Positions 8,192 to 16,625 of a DNA stretch of 64,000 nucleotides are shown here, in pieces. Position numbers and translations under genes: made by a program. Under the pieces are notes generated by a model, which was given only the letters and a program-made list of their open reading frames with translations, ran no database searches and was not told where the DNA came from. The number at the start of each line of letters is the position of its first letter. Position 1 is the stretch's first letter. The stretch comes from Nonomuraea corallina. GTDB taxonomy: Bacteria; Actinomycetota; Actinomycetes; Streptosporangiales; Streptosporangiaceae. The stretch spans positions 18,104 through 82,103 of the forward strand of contig NZ_JAPNNL010000009.1 in assembly GCF_027620315.1 (NCBI RefSeq), written 5' to 3'.

Positions 8192-8848
8192 TTATTTGTG
8201 TGATAGACGCCGGGCTGCGTAGTCGCCCAGGCTCTGCATGATTTGCACGATCACGACCAGCAGCACGACGGTCGCCACCATCACGCCGGTCTCGAACCGC
8301 TGGTAGCCGTACCGGATGGCCAGGTCGCCCAGCCCGCCCCCGCCGATGGTCCCGGCCATGGCCGTGTAGCCGATGAGCGCGACCACCGTCACGGTCACCC
8401 CGGCGACGATCCCCGGCAGCGCCTCGGGCAGCAGCACCTTCGCCACGACGGTGGCGCGGCCCGCCCCCATCGCCCGCGCGGCCTGGATCACGTCCCGGTC
8501 CACCTCGCGCAGCGCCGTCTCCACCAGCCGGGCGAAGAACGGCACCGCGCCGACGGTCAGGGGCACCACCACGGCGGCGGTCCCGATCGTGGTGCCGACG
8601 ACCAGCCGGGTGAACGGGATGATCGCGATCATCAGCACGATGAACGGCAGCGACCGGCCGACGTTGACGACCAGCCCGAGCACCGACTTGACCGCGGGCA
8701 GCGGGCGCAGCCCGCCCCGGTCGAACACCACCAGCGCCACGCCCAGCGGCAGCCCGAGCAGCACGGTCAGCAGAGCCGACCAGCCGACCATGATGCCGGT
8801 CTCCACCGTGGCCTCCGCCAGCAGCGGCGCCATCTCCTCCCAGGTCAT
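8192..8848 (-). CDS. metI: Methionine ABC transporter permease
   Basis: A 218-residue permease with five or six membrane segments and the cytoplasmic EAA loop near ALREVDRDVIQAARAMGAG, which contacts the ATPase. The length is normal for MetI. It starts 4 nt inside the end of metN (ATGA overlap) and is followed closely by metQ, giving the standard NIQ order. Together they import methionine using ATP. The first residues MTWEEMAPLLAEATVETG are typical for the family, so the start is secure. Confidence 0.92.
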   Translation of the reverse strand: MTWEEMAPLLAEATVETGIMVGWSALLTVLLGLPLGVALVVFDRGGLRPLPAVKSVLGLVVNVGRSLPFIVLMIAIIPFTRLVVGTTIGTAAVVVPLTVGAVPFFARLVETALREVDRDVIQAARAMGAGRATVVAKVLLPEALPGIVAGVTVTVVALIGYTAMAGTIGGGGLGDLAIRYGYQRFETGVMVATVVLLVVIVQIMQSLGDYAARRLSHK

Positions 8849-9795
8849 GACACCTCCACCAGCAGCCCGCGGGCGCGCAGGTAGTCCAGTGCGGCCGGGA
8901 CCTCGTCCCCGGTGAGCGCGATCCGCAGCCGGCCGGCCGCGCCGCCGGCGATCTCCTCGATCGCGCCGCCCAGGATGCTCACGTCCACGTCGAACTTGCG
9001 CACCACCTCCGACACCAGCGGCCGCTGCGGGTCGCCGGTGAAGGTGAGCGTCACCGAGCCGGCCGGCGCGGCGCCGGGCAGCGGGAAGATCTCCCGGGTG
9101 AGGCGCGAGCCGGGGGTCCTGATCAGCTCGGCGATCGGCCCCGCCTCCTCGACCCGCCCGCCGGACATGATGGCGGCCGAGTCGCAGACGTTTTTGATCA
9201 CGTCCATCTCGTGCGTGATGAGCAGGATCGTCAGGCCCAGCTCGGCGTTGAGCCGCCTGAGCAGGTCCAGGATCGACTGGGTGGTGGTGGGGTCGAGCGC
9301 CGAGGTGGCCTCGTCCGACAGCAGCACGGCCGGTCTGCCGGCGAGCGCCCTGGCGATGCCGACGCGCTGCTTCTGCCCGCCGGAGAGCTGATGCGGGTGG
9401 TCGCGTTCACGCCCGGCCAGCCCCACCAGCTCCAGCAGCTCGCCGACGCGGCGCCTGCGCTCCGCCCTGGGCACCCCCATGACCTCCAAGGGGAAGGCCA
9501 CGTTGCCCGCGACGGTGCGCGAGGAGAGCAGCGCGAAATGCTGGTGGATCATGCCGATGCGGCGCCGGGCGAGGTTGAGGTCGCGGTCGCCCAGCCCGGT
9601 CAGCTCCTGGCCGGCCACCCGCACCGTGCCCGAGTCGGGCCGCTCCAGCAGGTTGACGCAGCGCAGCAGCGTGCTCTTGCCGGCACCGCTGCGCCCGACC
9701 ACCCCGTAGACCTCGCCTTCGCGCACGCTCAGGTCGACGCCGTCCAGAGCGACGGTGCGGCCGTACGCCTTGCGCAGGCCGGAAACCTCGATCAC
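8845..9795 (-). CDS. metN: Methionine ABC transporter ATP-binding protein with NIL domain
   Basis: A 316-residue ATPase starting with GTG at 9795 (GGGGAAGA 4-11 nt upstream). Walker A GRSGAGKST is at about residues 34-42, the signature is LSGGQKQRVGIARAL, Walker B is VLLSDEATSALD, and the H-loop is ITHEMDV. The C-terminal ~75 residues form the NIL regulatory domain (VTLTFTGDPQRPLVSEVVRK), which in MetN binds methionine and inhibits transport when the cell is full. It is the first gene of metNIQ, and a long leader with a Cys-Cys ORF precedes it. Confidence 0.93.
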   Translation of the reverse strand: MIEVSGLRKAYGRTVALDGVDLSVREGEVYGVVGRSGAGKSTLLRCVNLLERPDSGTVRVAGQELTGLGDRDLNLARRRIGMIHQHFALLSSRTVAGNVAFPLEVMGVPRAERRRRVGELLELVGLAGRERDHPHQLSGGQKQRVGIARALAGRPAVLLSDEATSALDPTTTQSILDLLRRLNAELGLTILLITHEMDVIKNVCDSAAIMSGGRVEEAGPIAELIRTPGSRLTREIFPLPGAAPAGSVTLTFTGDPQRPLVSEVVRKFDVDVSILGGAIEEIAGGAAGRLRIALTGDEVPAALDYLRARGLLVEVS

Positions 9796-9808
9796 GACTC
9801 TTCCCCAT

Positions 9809-9905
9809 GGCTGAGAGGCGGCACGCCGCCGCCGGGCTGGAACGATCAGGTACGGGAGCCGGTCGTCCTATCGGGAGCCGGGATGGAACGGCAGGTGACT
9901 CAGCC
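9809..9905 (-). promoter_or_regulatory. Structured 5' leader just before metN
   Basis: GGCTGAG (9809-9815) and CTCAGCC (9899-9905) can close a 7-bp stem around an 83-nt domain containing the arms GGCGGC/GCCGCC and two copies of CCGGCTCCCG on the transcript strand. The 3' side of the closing stem lies a few nucleotides before the metN ribosome-binding site. It does not match the SAM-I, SAM-IV, TPP or T-box consensus that I can recall. It could be a cis-regulatory RNA domain or chance pairing in GC-rich sequence. Confidence 0.3.
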
Positions 9906-9958
9906 TGCGCAGCACGAAATGGGGCGTGATCATAGGGGGCCTTCGAGGGAGACGGCGG

Positions 9959-10048
9959 TCAGCGGGCCTGGCGGGCGGTCGCCCGCCCCGTGCTCGGTCG
10001 ACAACACCGGCCGGATCGGTGGTGCGCGGGTCCCTCGGTCATGCTCAT
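9959..10048 (-). CDS. Putative Cys-Cys leader peptide (attenuator ORF) of metNIQ
   Basis: A 29-codon ORF beginning ATG-AGC-ATG at 10048 (a second ATG lies at 10042) and encoding a His-His pair, then GRCCRPS with two adjacent cysteine codons (TGT TGT, 10006-10001). Sulfur-metabolism operons of actinobacteria are known to carry short leader ORFs with runs of Cys codons that sense cysteinyl-tRNA supply by ribosome stalling. Position upstream of a sulfur amino-acid importer, the tandem Cys codons and a strong hairpin directly after them fit that model. No clear ribosome-binding site is seen, so translation might be leaderless. Too short for statistical support on its own. Confidence 0.5.
   Translation of the reverse strand: MSMTEGPAHHRSGRCCRPSTGRATARQAR
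9970..9987 (-). terminator. GC hairpin inside the metNIQ leader ORF
   Basis: GGCGGGC and GCCCGCC form a perfect 7-bp stem with a 4-nt loop, starting 13 nt after the second Cys codon of the leader ORF. A ribosome stalled at the Cys codons would sit next to or over this stem, as expected for an attenuator. No T-tract follows. Confidence 0.45.
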
Positions 10049-10082
10049 GCCAACGACGCACGTCGCGGCGGCTATTCCCGCC

Positions 10083-11255
10083 TCAGACGGTGACCTCGCT
10101 CACCCTGTAAGGGTCGCGCAACGGCTCGGCCCGCGCCGCGAAGTCCGCCTTGATCTGCCGCATGAGCGGCCCCGGCGCGTAGAAGCGCCCCTTGGTCTCC
10201 CCGTACGGCTGGAGCCAGCCCTTGGCGGCCAGCTCGCGCAGGTCACGGACCGCCTGGCCCTGGCTGAGCCCCTCGTCGGCCTGGTAGCGGCTGCGGCGCA
10301 GCCTGCGGTTGACGAACACCTCGTAGAGGGCGGACACGGACCGGGTGTTGAGCCCGTCGGCGTCGACCCGCTCTTCGAGCAGCATCCAGATCTCCCCGGC
10401 CTGGACCAGCCGCTGCCGCACCCGCTGGGCCTGCAGGTGGTGTGCGCGCAGACAGAACCGGACCCAGGAAAGGGTCTCCCCGTGCGGCTTCCACGATCCG
10501 TGCTGCACCCCCCGGAGCGCGCGGTAGTAATCGATGGTGTTCTCGCCTGTCCCGAGCCACTCCTCGATGGACGAGAACTCAGGGGTGAGGATCTGGTCGC
10601 GACCGAGCACCAGGGTTTGCAGGGCTCGTGACATCCGGCCGTTGCCATCACGCCAGGGATGAATGGCCACGAGATTGAAGTGCGCCATCGCGGCCCGGAC
10701 ATAGCTGGGCGCGTCGAGGTCCCCGGCGTTGAGCCAGGTGATCAGCTCGTCCAGCAGGCCGGGCACCTGCTCGACGTCCGGCCCTTCGTAGACGACCTCG
10801 CCCGTCGCCGCATCGCGGACGTAAATGCCGCCAGGCCGAACGACTCCAGGGGTTATGTCACGGTGGTGGCCGATCATCATGAAGTTCAACGCGTTGAGCA
10901 GGCCGGTGTCATAGCGGAACGCGGCAGTCCTCGACAGCAGCTGAATGTAGGTGAGCGCCTGCTGGTAACCCGCGATCTCCCGCGCCACCTGGCCCGACGT
11001 CTCCAGTGGCTCCTCGCCGGACATGATCGACTCGATGTCCTCGACACTGGCGTGGTAGCCCTCGATCGAGTTGGAGCCCTGGATGGCCCGTGCCTGAAGC
11101 TGCCTGCGCAGCTGGCCGTCCCAGCGGTGGGTCTCGGCCAGGCGGTACTTGAGATCGCGGCGCATGTCCTCGATCTCCGCCAGCACGGCCTTGTCGTCCG
11201 GCTCCAGCTCAGGGGTCCCGTACAGCATGAAGCCATGGAAGCATGCCAGAATCAT
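10083..11255 (-). CDS. Fic-family protein (AMPylator-type) with C-terminal winged helix
   Basis: A 390-residue protein. The core Fic motif HPWRDGNGRMSR is at about residues 199-210 (Trp in place of the usual Phe), with the flap region upstream. An inhibitory helix motif SNSIEG at residues 61-66 (pattern S-x-x-x-E-G) places it in class II, where the inhibitory helix is N-terminal in the same protein. The last ~100 residues (ALYEVFVNRRLRRSRYQADEGLSQG) look like a winged helix. Fic enzymes usually transfer AMP from ATP to a hydroxyl of a target protein; the target is unknown. The ATG at 11255 overlaps the TetR stop by 4 nt, so they are co-translated. An internal ATG at 11228 is an alternative start. 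Confidence 0.85.
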   Translation of the reverse strand: MILACFHGFMLYGTPELEPDDKAVLAEIEDMRRDLKYRLAETHRWDGQLRRQLQARAIQGSNSIEGYHASVEDIESIMSGEEPLETSGQVAREIAGYQQALTYIQLLSRTAAFRYDTGLLNALNFMMIGHHRDITPGVVRPGGIYVRDAATGEVVYEGPDVEQVPGLLDELITWLNAGDLDAPSYVRAAMAHFNLVAIHPWRDGNGRMSRALQTLVLGRDQILTPEFSSIEEWLGTGENTIDYYRALRGVQHGSWKPHGETLSWVRFCLRAHHLQAQRVRQRLVQAGEIWMLLEERVDADGLNTRSVSALYEVFVNRRLRRSRYQADEGLSQGQAVRDLRELAAKGWLQPYGETKGRFYAPGPLMRQIKADFAARAEPLRDPYRVSEVTV

Positions 11256-11842
11256 TCAGTCAAACGTACGGATGATTCGGTCATTTGAGATATTTGCCGA
11301 TCGAGGATGCTTATGGCGTGTTCCGGGGTGTGATGACCGAGGAGCAGGCCGGAGGCCAGCCCGTCGACCAGCGCGAGCAGAGTGTCCGCCGCCGTACCCG
11401 GGTCGGTGGTGAGCCCTTGCAGGCACCCGGCCACGGCGGCGGCGAGCCGGGTCTGGCCTTCCCGGTAGCGGGCGGCGAGGGTCTCGTCGTTGAGCGCGCG
11501 GATGAAGACCGCGACGCCCACCAGCGTCTCCGTCCGGGCCTCGGCGTCCAGCGGCAGCAGCGTCACGAGCAGGGCTCGCAGCACGTCGCGAGGCGCGGCG
11601 GATTCCATCCCGGCCAGGCCGTGCCGCAGGCGCTCCGACAGCCGGTCACGCAGCAGGACCGTCGCGTACAGGAGCATCTCGTCCTTGCTCGCGAAGTAGT
11701 GCTGGACGAGCCCGATGGACATGCCCGCCGCCGTCGCGACCTCCCGCATGCTGACCGCCTCCAGGCCGCGCGAGGCCGCGATGCCCCACAGCGCCTCGGC
11801 GATCCGCGTCCGCCGCTGTTCGTGATCGACCTTCTTCGGCAT
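11252..11842 (-). CDS. TetR-family transcriptional regulator (BetI-like)
   Basis: A 196-residue regulator; ATG at 11842 with GGAGG 4-8 nt upstream (the frame extends 15 nt further to a TTG). The N-terminal HTH is RIAEALWGIAASRGLEAVSMREVATAAGMSIGLVQHYFASK split over residues 12-52, with the typical recognition helix SIGLVQHYF. The C-terminal TetR_C domain has ALVDGLASGLLLGHHTPEHA, resembling the BetI group. It is divergent from an alpha/beta hydrolase gene across a 51-bp gap containing a 16-bp palindrome, and co-translated with the Fic gene. It probably represses both directions and responds to a small molecule handled by the hydrolase (inference). Confidence 0.88.
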   Translation of the reverse strand: MPKKVDHEQRRTRIAEALWGIAASRGLEAVSMREVATAAGMSIGLVQHYFASKDEMLLYATVLLRDRLSERLRHGLAGMESAAPRDVLRALLVTLLPLDAEARTETLVGVAVFIRALNDETLAARYREGQTRLAAAVAGCLQGLTTDPGTAADTLLALVDGLASGLLLGHHTPEHAISILDRQISQMTESSVRLTE

Positions 11843-11864
11843 CCGCCCGCCCTCCAAGTTATCG

Positions 11865-11880
11865 CCATATGATCGTATGG
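11865..11880. promoter_or_regulatory. 16-bp palindromic TetR operator
   Basis: CCATATGATCGTATGG at 11865-11880 is a palindrome with one mismatched pair, centred in the divergent TetR/hydrolase gap and ending 13 nt before the hydrolase ATG. Its size and place fit a TetR-family operator. Confidence 0.65.
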
Positions 11881-11893
11881 CAAAGGAGGCGCG

Positions 11894-12775
11894 ATGCCGA
11901 AGATCGGTCGCTTCGTCACGCCGGAGGCGCGAGCGGAGTACGAGCGGACCTACGACCAGGCGATGGCGGCGTTACCGCCGCCGGCCGAGACGCGTGACGT
12001 GCCGACGCCGTTCGGGCGGGTGCGCGCCTACCGGTTCGGCCCGTCCGGCGGCACGCCGCTGGTGCTGCTGCACGGCAAGTCGGCGACGAGTGTCATGTGG
12101 CTGCCCAACCTTCCCGGCCTGGCCGCCGCACGCCCCGTGTACGCGCTCGACCTGCTCGGCGAGGGCGGGCGGAGCGAGCAGACCGCGCCCATCAGGGACG
12201 CCGCCGACCAGGCCGCCTGGCTGTCGGCCGCGCTCGCCGGGCTCGGCCTCGGCACGGCGCACCTGGTGGGCATGTCGATGGGCGGCTGGCTGGCGTGCAA
12301 CCAGGCCGTAAGGCAGCCGCGCCACGTGGCCTCGATCACCCTGCTCGACCCGGCGGGGGCGCTCGCGCCGATGCCGCTCGGCCTGATCCTGCGGACGATC
12401 CCGGTCATGCTGCCGTTCGTCTCGCGCTGGGCGAGGCCGCGTTTCATGGCGTGGATCGACGGCACCAGCGCCGACATCTCCGCGGACGACCCGGTGGCCC
12501 GGCTCATCTCCGCGACGATGCGCGACTACCGGCCCGCGCTCCCGCCGCCCACCCGCTTCACCGACGAGCAACTGCGCTCGATCACGGTCCCGGCCCTGGT
12601 CGTCGTCGCCGGGCGCAGCGTCATCCACGACCCGGGCGAGGCGGTGCGGCGGGCGGAGCGGCTCATCCCCGGGGTGCGGGCCGAACTGTGGCCGGAGGCG
12701 ACCCACTCGATCGCCGGTCAGTTCGCCCCCGAGGTGAACGAGCGGGTGCTGAAGTTCACCGCCTCACTCCAGTAG
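11894..12775 (+). CDS. Alpha/beta hydrolase
   Basis: A 293-residue soluble hydrolase with AAGGAGG 5-11 nt before the ATG. It shows the oxyanion-hole motif LLHGKSA at about residues 56-62, nucleophile elbow VGMSMGGW (Ser about 130), an acid residue region VVVAGRSVIHDPGEA and catalytic His in EATHSIAGQF near residue 275. No signal peptide. The family includes esterases, lipases and haloperoxidase-like enzymes; the substrate cannot be read from sequence. Divergent TetR control implies induction by a compound it may act on. A strong terminator hairpin follows. Confidence 0.86.
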   Translation: MPKIGRFVTPEARAEYERTYDQAMAALPPPAETRDVPTPFGRVRAYRFGPSGGTPLVLLHGKSATSVMWLPNLPGLAAARPVYALDLLGEGGRSEQTAPIRDAADQAAWLSAALAGLGLGTAHLVGMSMGGWLACNQAVRQPRHVASITLLDPAGALAPMPLGLILRTIPVMLPFVSRWARPRFMAWIDGTSADISADDPVARLISATMRDYRPALPPPTRFTDEQLRSITVPALVVVAGRSVIHDPGEAVRRAERLIPGVRAELWPEATHSIAGQFAPEVNERVLKFTASLQ

Positions 12776-12803
12776 CGCCCGTACGGAACACCGCCGTACA
12801 CGC

Positions 12804-12831
12804 GGGAAGCCCCGCCGCGGCGGGGCTTCCC
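12804..12831. terminator. Strong bidirectional terminator between hydrolase and lon
   Basis: A perfect inverted repeat with 13-bp arms (GGGAAGCCCCGCC and its complement) separated by only 2 nt, lying between the convergent ends of the hydrolase and lon. Confidence 0.8.
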
Positions 12832-12839
12832 GGTACGGG

Positions 12840-15200
12840 TCAGGCGGCGACGCCGTCCGCCACCTGGGCCGGGGTGAGCGCGATGTCCAGGACCTCGCGC
12901 ACGTCGCTGACCGTGTGGATGGTCAGCTCGTCGCGGACCTCCTGGGGCACGTCGTCCAGGTCCGGCTCGTTGCGGGCCGGGATGAGCACCGTGGAGATGC
13001 CCGCCCGGTGCGCCGCCAGCAGCTTCTGCTTGACGCCGCCGATCGGCAGCACCCGCCCGGTGAGCGAGATCTCGCCGGTCATCGCCACGTCGCCGCGGAC
13101 CTGGCGGCCCGACAGCAGCGAGGCCAGCGCGGTCGTCAGCGTCACGCCCGCCGAGGGGCCGTCCTTGGGCACGGCGCCCGCCGGGAAGTGGACGTGCACC
13201 GAGCGGTCCTTCAGCGCGGTGACCGGCAGCTCCAGCTCCGCGCCGTGGGAGCGGAGGTAGGACAGGGCGATCCTGGCCGACTCCTTCATCACGTCGCCGA
13301 GCTGCCCGGTCAGGGTCAGGCCGGTCTCGCCGGTCTCCGGGTCGGCCAGCGACGCCTCCACGTACAGCACGTCGCCGCCCGCCCCGGTGACCGCCAGGCC
13401 GGTGGCCACGCCGGGCACCGAGGTGCGCTGGGCGTTCTCCGGCAGCGACGACTCCGGCACGAACCTGGGCCTGCCCAGGTAGGCCGTCAGATCGTCCGCG
13501 CCGACCGTGACCGGGAGCTCGTCACCGGCCGCGATCTTGCGCAGGACGCGGGCGACCGACCGCTCCAGCGAGCGGACGCCGGCCTCGCGGGTGTACTCGG
13601 TGGCCAGCCGGCGCAGCGCCGCGTCCTCGACGGTGACCTCCTCGGCCGTCAGGCCGGCCAGCCCGAGCTGGCGGGGCAGCAGGTGGTCGCGGGCGATGGC
13701 GACCTTCTCGTCCTCGGTGTAGCCGTCGAGCGTGACGACCTCCATCCGGTCCAGCAGAGGGCCGGGGATGGCCTCCAGGACGTTGGCCGTGGCCAGGAAG
13801 AGCACGTCGCTCAGGTCGAGCTCGACCTCCAGGTAGTGGTCGCGGAAGGTGTGGTTCTGCGCCGGGTCGAGCACCTCCAGCAGCGCGGCCGTCGGGTCGC
13901 CCCGGTAGTCGGCGCCGACCTTGTCGACCTCGTCGAGCAGCACGACCGGGTTCATCGAACCGGCCTCGCGGATGGCGCGGACGATCCGGCCGGGCAGCGC
14001 GCCCACGTAGGTGCGCCGGTGGCCGCGGATCTCCGCCTCGTCGCGTACGCCGCCGAGCGCGACGCGGACGAACTCGCGGCCCATGGCGCGGGCGACGGAC
14101 TCGCCGAGCGACGTCTTGCCCACGCCGGGAGGACCGACCAGGGCGAGCACGGCGCCGCCGCGGCGGCCGCCCACCACGCCGAGCCCCTTCTCCTGGCGGC
14201 GCTTGCGCACGGCCAGGTGCTCGATGATGCGGTCCTTCACGTCGGACAGGCCCGTGTGGTCGGCGTCCAGCACCTCGCGGGCGCCGTCGATGTCGTAGTT
14301 GTCGTCGGTACGCACGTTCCACGGCATGTCGAGGACCGTGTCGAGCCACGTGCGGATCCAGCCGCCCTCGGGGGACTGCTCGGAGGTCCGCTCCAGCTTG
14401 TCGACCTCCTTGAGCGCGGCCTCGCGCACCTTCTCAGGCAGGTCGGCCGCCTCGACGCGGGCGCGGTAGTCCTCCTCCTCGGTCTCGGCCGATCCGCCGT
14501 CGAGCTCCTTCAGCTCCTTGCGGATGGCGGCGAGCTGCTGGCGCAGCAGGAACTCGCGCTGCTGCTTCTCCATGCCCTCCTGGACGTCCTTGCGGATCGT
14601 CTCGGCGACGTCCAGCTCGGCCAGGTGGTCGCGGGACCACTCGATCAGCTTGCCCAGCCGGTCGGCGGGGTCGGGGGACTCCAGCAGCTCGACCTTCTGG
14701 GCGGTGGACAGCCACGGCGTGTAGCCGGAGCTGTCGGCCAGCACGGCGGGGTCGTCGATCTGGTTGACCTGGTCGACCACCTGCCAGGCGCCGCGCTTCT
14801 GCAGGATCGTGGTGGCCAGGGCCTTGTACTCCTTGGCCAGCTCGTGGGCGCGCTCGCCCGCGGCGACCGCGTCGACGGTCACGGCCTCCACCCACAGCGC
14901 GGCCCCGGGGCCGGTGGTGCCGGCGCCCACGCGCACCCGGTCGACGCCGCGGACCACGGCGGCGGGCTCGCCGCCGGGCAGCCGCCCGACCTGCTCGACG
15001 ACGGCCCGCACGCCCACGGCGCCGTAGCGGCCGTCGACGCGGGGAACGAGAAGCACCTGCGGCTTGTTGCCACCGGATGCCTGTGCGGCGTCGATGGCGG
15101 CGCGCACCTCGGAGTCGGACAGGTCCAGCGGAACCACCATGCCGGGCAGCACGACGGCGTCGTCCAGCGGCAGCACCGGCAGGATCAAGCTCTCACTCAT
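12840..15200 (-). CDS. lon: ATP-dependent protease Lon
   Basis: A full-length 786-residue Lon. An N-terminal substrate-binding domain (about 1-200) is followed by the AAA+ module with Walker A GPPGVGKT at 356-363 and Walker [10 protein letters not shown] at about 419-427, and by the C-terminal protease domain with the Ser-Lys dyad Ser683 (PKDGPSAGV) and Lys726 (GGVKQKLL). It degrades misfolded and regulatory proteins in the cytoplasm using ATP. GGAG lies 6 nt before the ATG. A HAIR-type inverted repeat is 15 nt upstream of the start, so heat-shock control by HspR is expected, as established for Lon in Streptomyces. Lon is absent from some actinobacteria, so its presence is informative. Confidence 0.97.
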   Translation of the reverse strand: MSESLILPVLPLDDAVVLPGMVVPLDLSDSEVRAAIDAAQASGGNKPQVLLVPRVDGRYGAVGVRAVVEQVGRLPGGEPAAVVRGVDRVRVGAGTTGPGAALWVEAVTVDAVAAGERAHELAKEYKALATTILQKRGAWQVVDQVNQIDDPAVLADSSGYTPWLSTAQKVELLESPDPADRLGKLIEWSRDHLAELDVAETIRKDVQEGMEKQQREFLLRQQLAAIRKELKELDGGSAETEEEDYRARVEAADLPEKVREAALKEVDKLERTSEQSPEGGWIRTWLDTVLDMPWNVRTDDNYDIDGAREVLDADHTGLSDVKDRIIEHLAVRKRRQEKGLGVVGGRRGGAVLALVGPPGVGKTSLGESVARAMGREFVRVALGGVRDEAEIRGHRRTYVGALPGRIVRAIREAGSMNPVVLLDEVDKVGADYRGDPTAALLEVLDPAQNHTFRDHYLEVELDLSDVLFLATANVLEAIPGPLLDRMEVVTLDGYTEDEKVAIARDHLLPRQLGLAGLTAEEVTVEDAALRRLATEYTREAGVRSLERSVARVLRKIAAGDELPVTVGADDLTAYLGRPRFVPESSLPENAQRTSVPGVATGLAVTGAGGDVLYVEASLADPETGETGLTLTGQLGDVMKESARIALSYLRSHGAELELPVTALKDRSVHVHFPAGAVPKDGPSAGVTLTTALASLLSGRQVRGDVAMTGEISLTGRVLPIGGVKQKLLAAHRAGISTVLIPARNEPDLDDVPQEVRDELTIHTVSDVREVLDIALTPAQVADGVAA

Positions 15201-15214
15201 GCGAACTCCATAGG

Positions 15215-15235
15215 GTTGAGTTATACCGACTCAAG
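15215..15235 (-). promoter_or_regulatory. HAIR element (HspR operator) in front of lon
   Basis: On the minus strand CTTGAGT, a 7-nt spacer, then ACTCAAC: only the last base differs from the HAIR consensus CTTGAGT-N7-ACTCAAG. The spacer contains a TATAAC-like -10, so HspR binding would block transcription. Confidence 0.85.
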
Positions 15236-15362
15236 TCATCAGAGCGGCCTGATGTTCCCTTACTTTCCGATGTTCGCTCAGAGCGAGCGTAATCATGTAA
15301 GACATACCTGAGAGCGAGGGGGGATCAGACCTTGGTCCGACGCGTGGCGAGCGGCGTGCTCG

Positions 15363-15368
15363 TAGGCT
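15363..15368 (+). promoter_or_regulatory. -10 box of leaderless histidine kinase transcript
   Basis: TAGGCT ends exactly 6 nt before the GTG at 15375, the usual spacing for a transcript that starts at the first codon. This decides the start of the kinase gene. Confidence 0.6.
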
Positions 15369-15374
15369 TTGAGT

Positions 15375-16625
15375 GTGTTCTCGGCAGTGCTGCGCCCCCT
15401 CCTCCTGGCGCCCTTCCAGGGTGCGGCCGACCCGCCCTCCCCCCGGTCCCGCTGGCGGGCCATGCCCATGCCGCGCTGGCTCGGGCTGCTGCCGTTCCGC
15501 ACGCTCGACCTCGTCCAGGTGTTCGACGTCCTGCTGGCCCTCATCCTGTTCCTGAGCACCTACGCCCGGGTCGTCCAGCGCGGCGGGTGGGCGGCCCCCG
15601 CCTACGTGGCCGCGCTGGGGGTCGCGATCCCACTGCTGCTGCGCGACCGGAGGCCGCTGGCGGCCTGGCGCGCCTCGCTGGCCCTGCTCCCTGCCGGGCT
15701 CTGGGTCTCGTTCAAGCTGGGCGTCTTCTACGAGAGCAACCCCTACAGCGCGGAGATGGTGATCTCCTACCTGCTCGTGGCCTACTCGGTGGCGGTGCGC
15801 TGCGACCGGCGGATCACCGGCGCGGCCTGGGTGATCAGCGTGGTGGTGATGTGGATCGCCTTCCCCAACGGCGTGCCGCTCGGGTCGGTCATGGTGGGCG
15901 CCGCCATGCTCCTCGGCCACAACGTGCGGCTGCGCCGCGGCGCCACCGAACGGCTCGCCGTGGAGGAGCGACGCAGCCAGGAGGCGATGGGGGCGCAGAC
16001 CGTGCTGGAGGAGCGCGCGCGCATCGCCCGCGAGCTGCACGACGTGGTGGCCCACCACATGTCGGTGATCGCGATCCAGGCGGAGGCGGTGCCGCTCAAG
16101 GCGGCGGGCGACCCGGCCCAGCTGGAGGCGGGGCTCGCCGGCATCCGCGCCCTGTCGCTGGAGGCGATCGCCGAGCTCCGGCAGGTGCTCGGCGTGCTGC
16201 GCGACGAGGATGGCCGCACCGACACCGCCCCGCAGCCCGGCCTGGCCCAGGTCGACGACCTCGTCGCCAACGCGCGGGCGGCCGGGCTGTCCGTGCTGGT
16301 CAAGCTGCCCGAGTCGCTGGAGGGGGTGCCGCAGGCGGTGGGCATGTCCGCCTACCGCATCGTGCAGGAGTCGCTGAGCAACGCCATGCGCCACGCCCCG
16401 GGCGCGACCGTCATGCTCGACATCCGCCGCGACGAGCACGGCGTGCGGCTCCACGTGACCAACGGCCCCGGCACCTCCCCCGCCCGCTCGCCCGGCGCCG
16501 GCCACGGGCTGGTCGGCATGCGCGAGCGGGCGGCGCTGCTGGGCGGCACGCTGGAGGCGGGGCCGGTCCCCGTGGGAGGCTTCCAGGTGACCGCGGTGCT
16601 GCCGACCGGACGGGGGCCCTCGTGA
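15375..16625 (+). CDS. Two-component sensor histidine kinase (NarL-partner type)
   Basis: A 416-residue kinase; GTG at 15375 is chosen because a -10 box lies 6 nt upstream, and a TTG 6 nt earlier is an alternative. Four or five membrane segments span about residues 45-175. The HisKA_3 dimerisation box has the phosphorylated histidine at about 222 (ERARIARELHDVVAHHMS), and the HATPase domain follows with N-box IVQESLSNAMRHA and G-box GHGLVGMRERA. No large extracellular sensor domain is present, so the signal is probably sensed in the membrane. It overlaps the response-regulator gene by 4 nt and certainly works with it. Confidence 0.92.
   Translation: MFSAVLRPLLLAPFQGAADPPSPRSRWRAMPMPRWLGLLPFRTLDLVQVFDVLLALILFLSTYARVVQRGGWAAPAYVAALGVAIPLLLRDRRPLAAWRASLALLPAGLWVSFKLGVFYESNPYSAEMVISYLLVAYSVAVRCDRRITGAAWVISVVVMWIAFPNGVPLGSVMVGAAMLLGHNVRLRRGATERLAVEERRSQEAMGAQTVLEERARIARELHDVVAHHMSVIAIQAEAVPLKAAGDPAQLEAGLAGIRALSLEAIAELRQVLGVLRDEDGRTDTAPQPGLAQVDDLVANARAAGLSVLVKLPESLEGVPQAVGMSAYRIVQESLSNAMRHAPGATVMLDIRRDEHGVRLHVTNGPGTSPARSPGAGHGLVGMRERAALLGGTLEAGPVPVGGFQVTAVLPTGRGPS

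Noticed and set aside
9796..9910. TPP or SAM riboswitch before metN
   Set aside because: ACCTGATC and GGCTGAG fragments recall the TPP motif, but order, spacing and the remaining conserved bases do not fit. The SAM-I and SAM-IV cores are absent.
12915..15311. 798-codon plus-strand frame across lon
   Set aside because: Shadow frame of lon. The product is His/Gln/Arg/Leu-rich without motifs.
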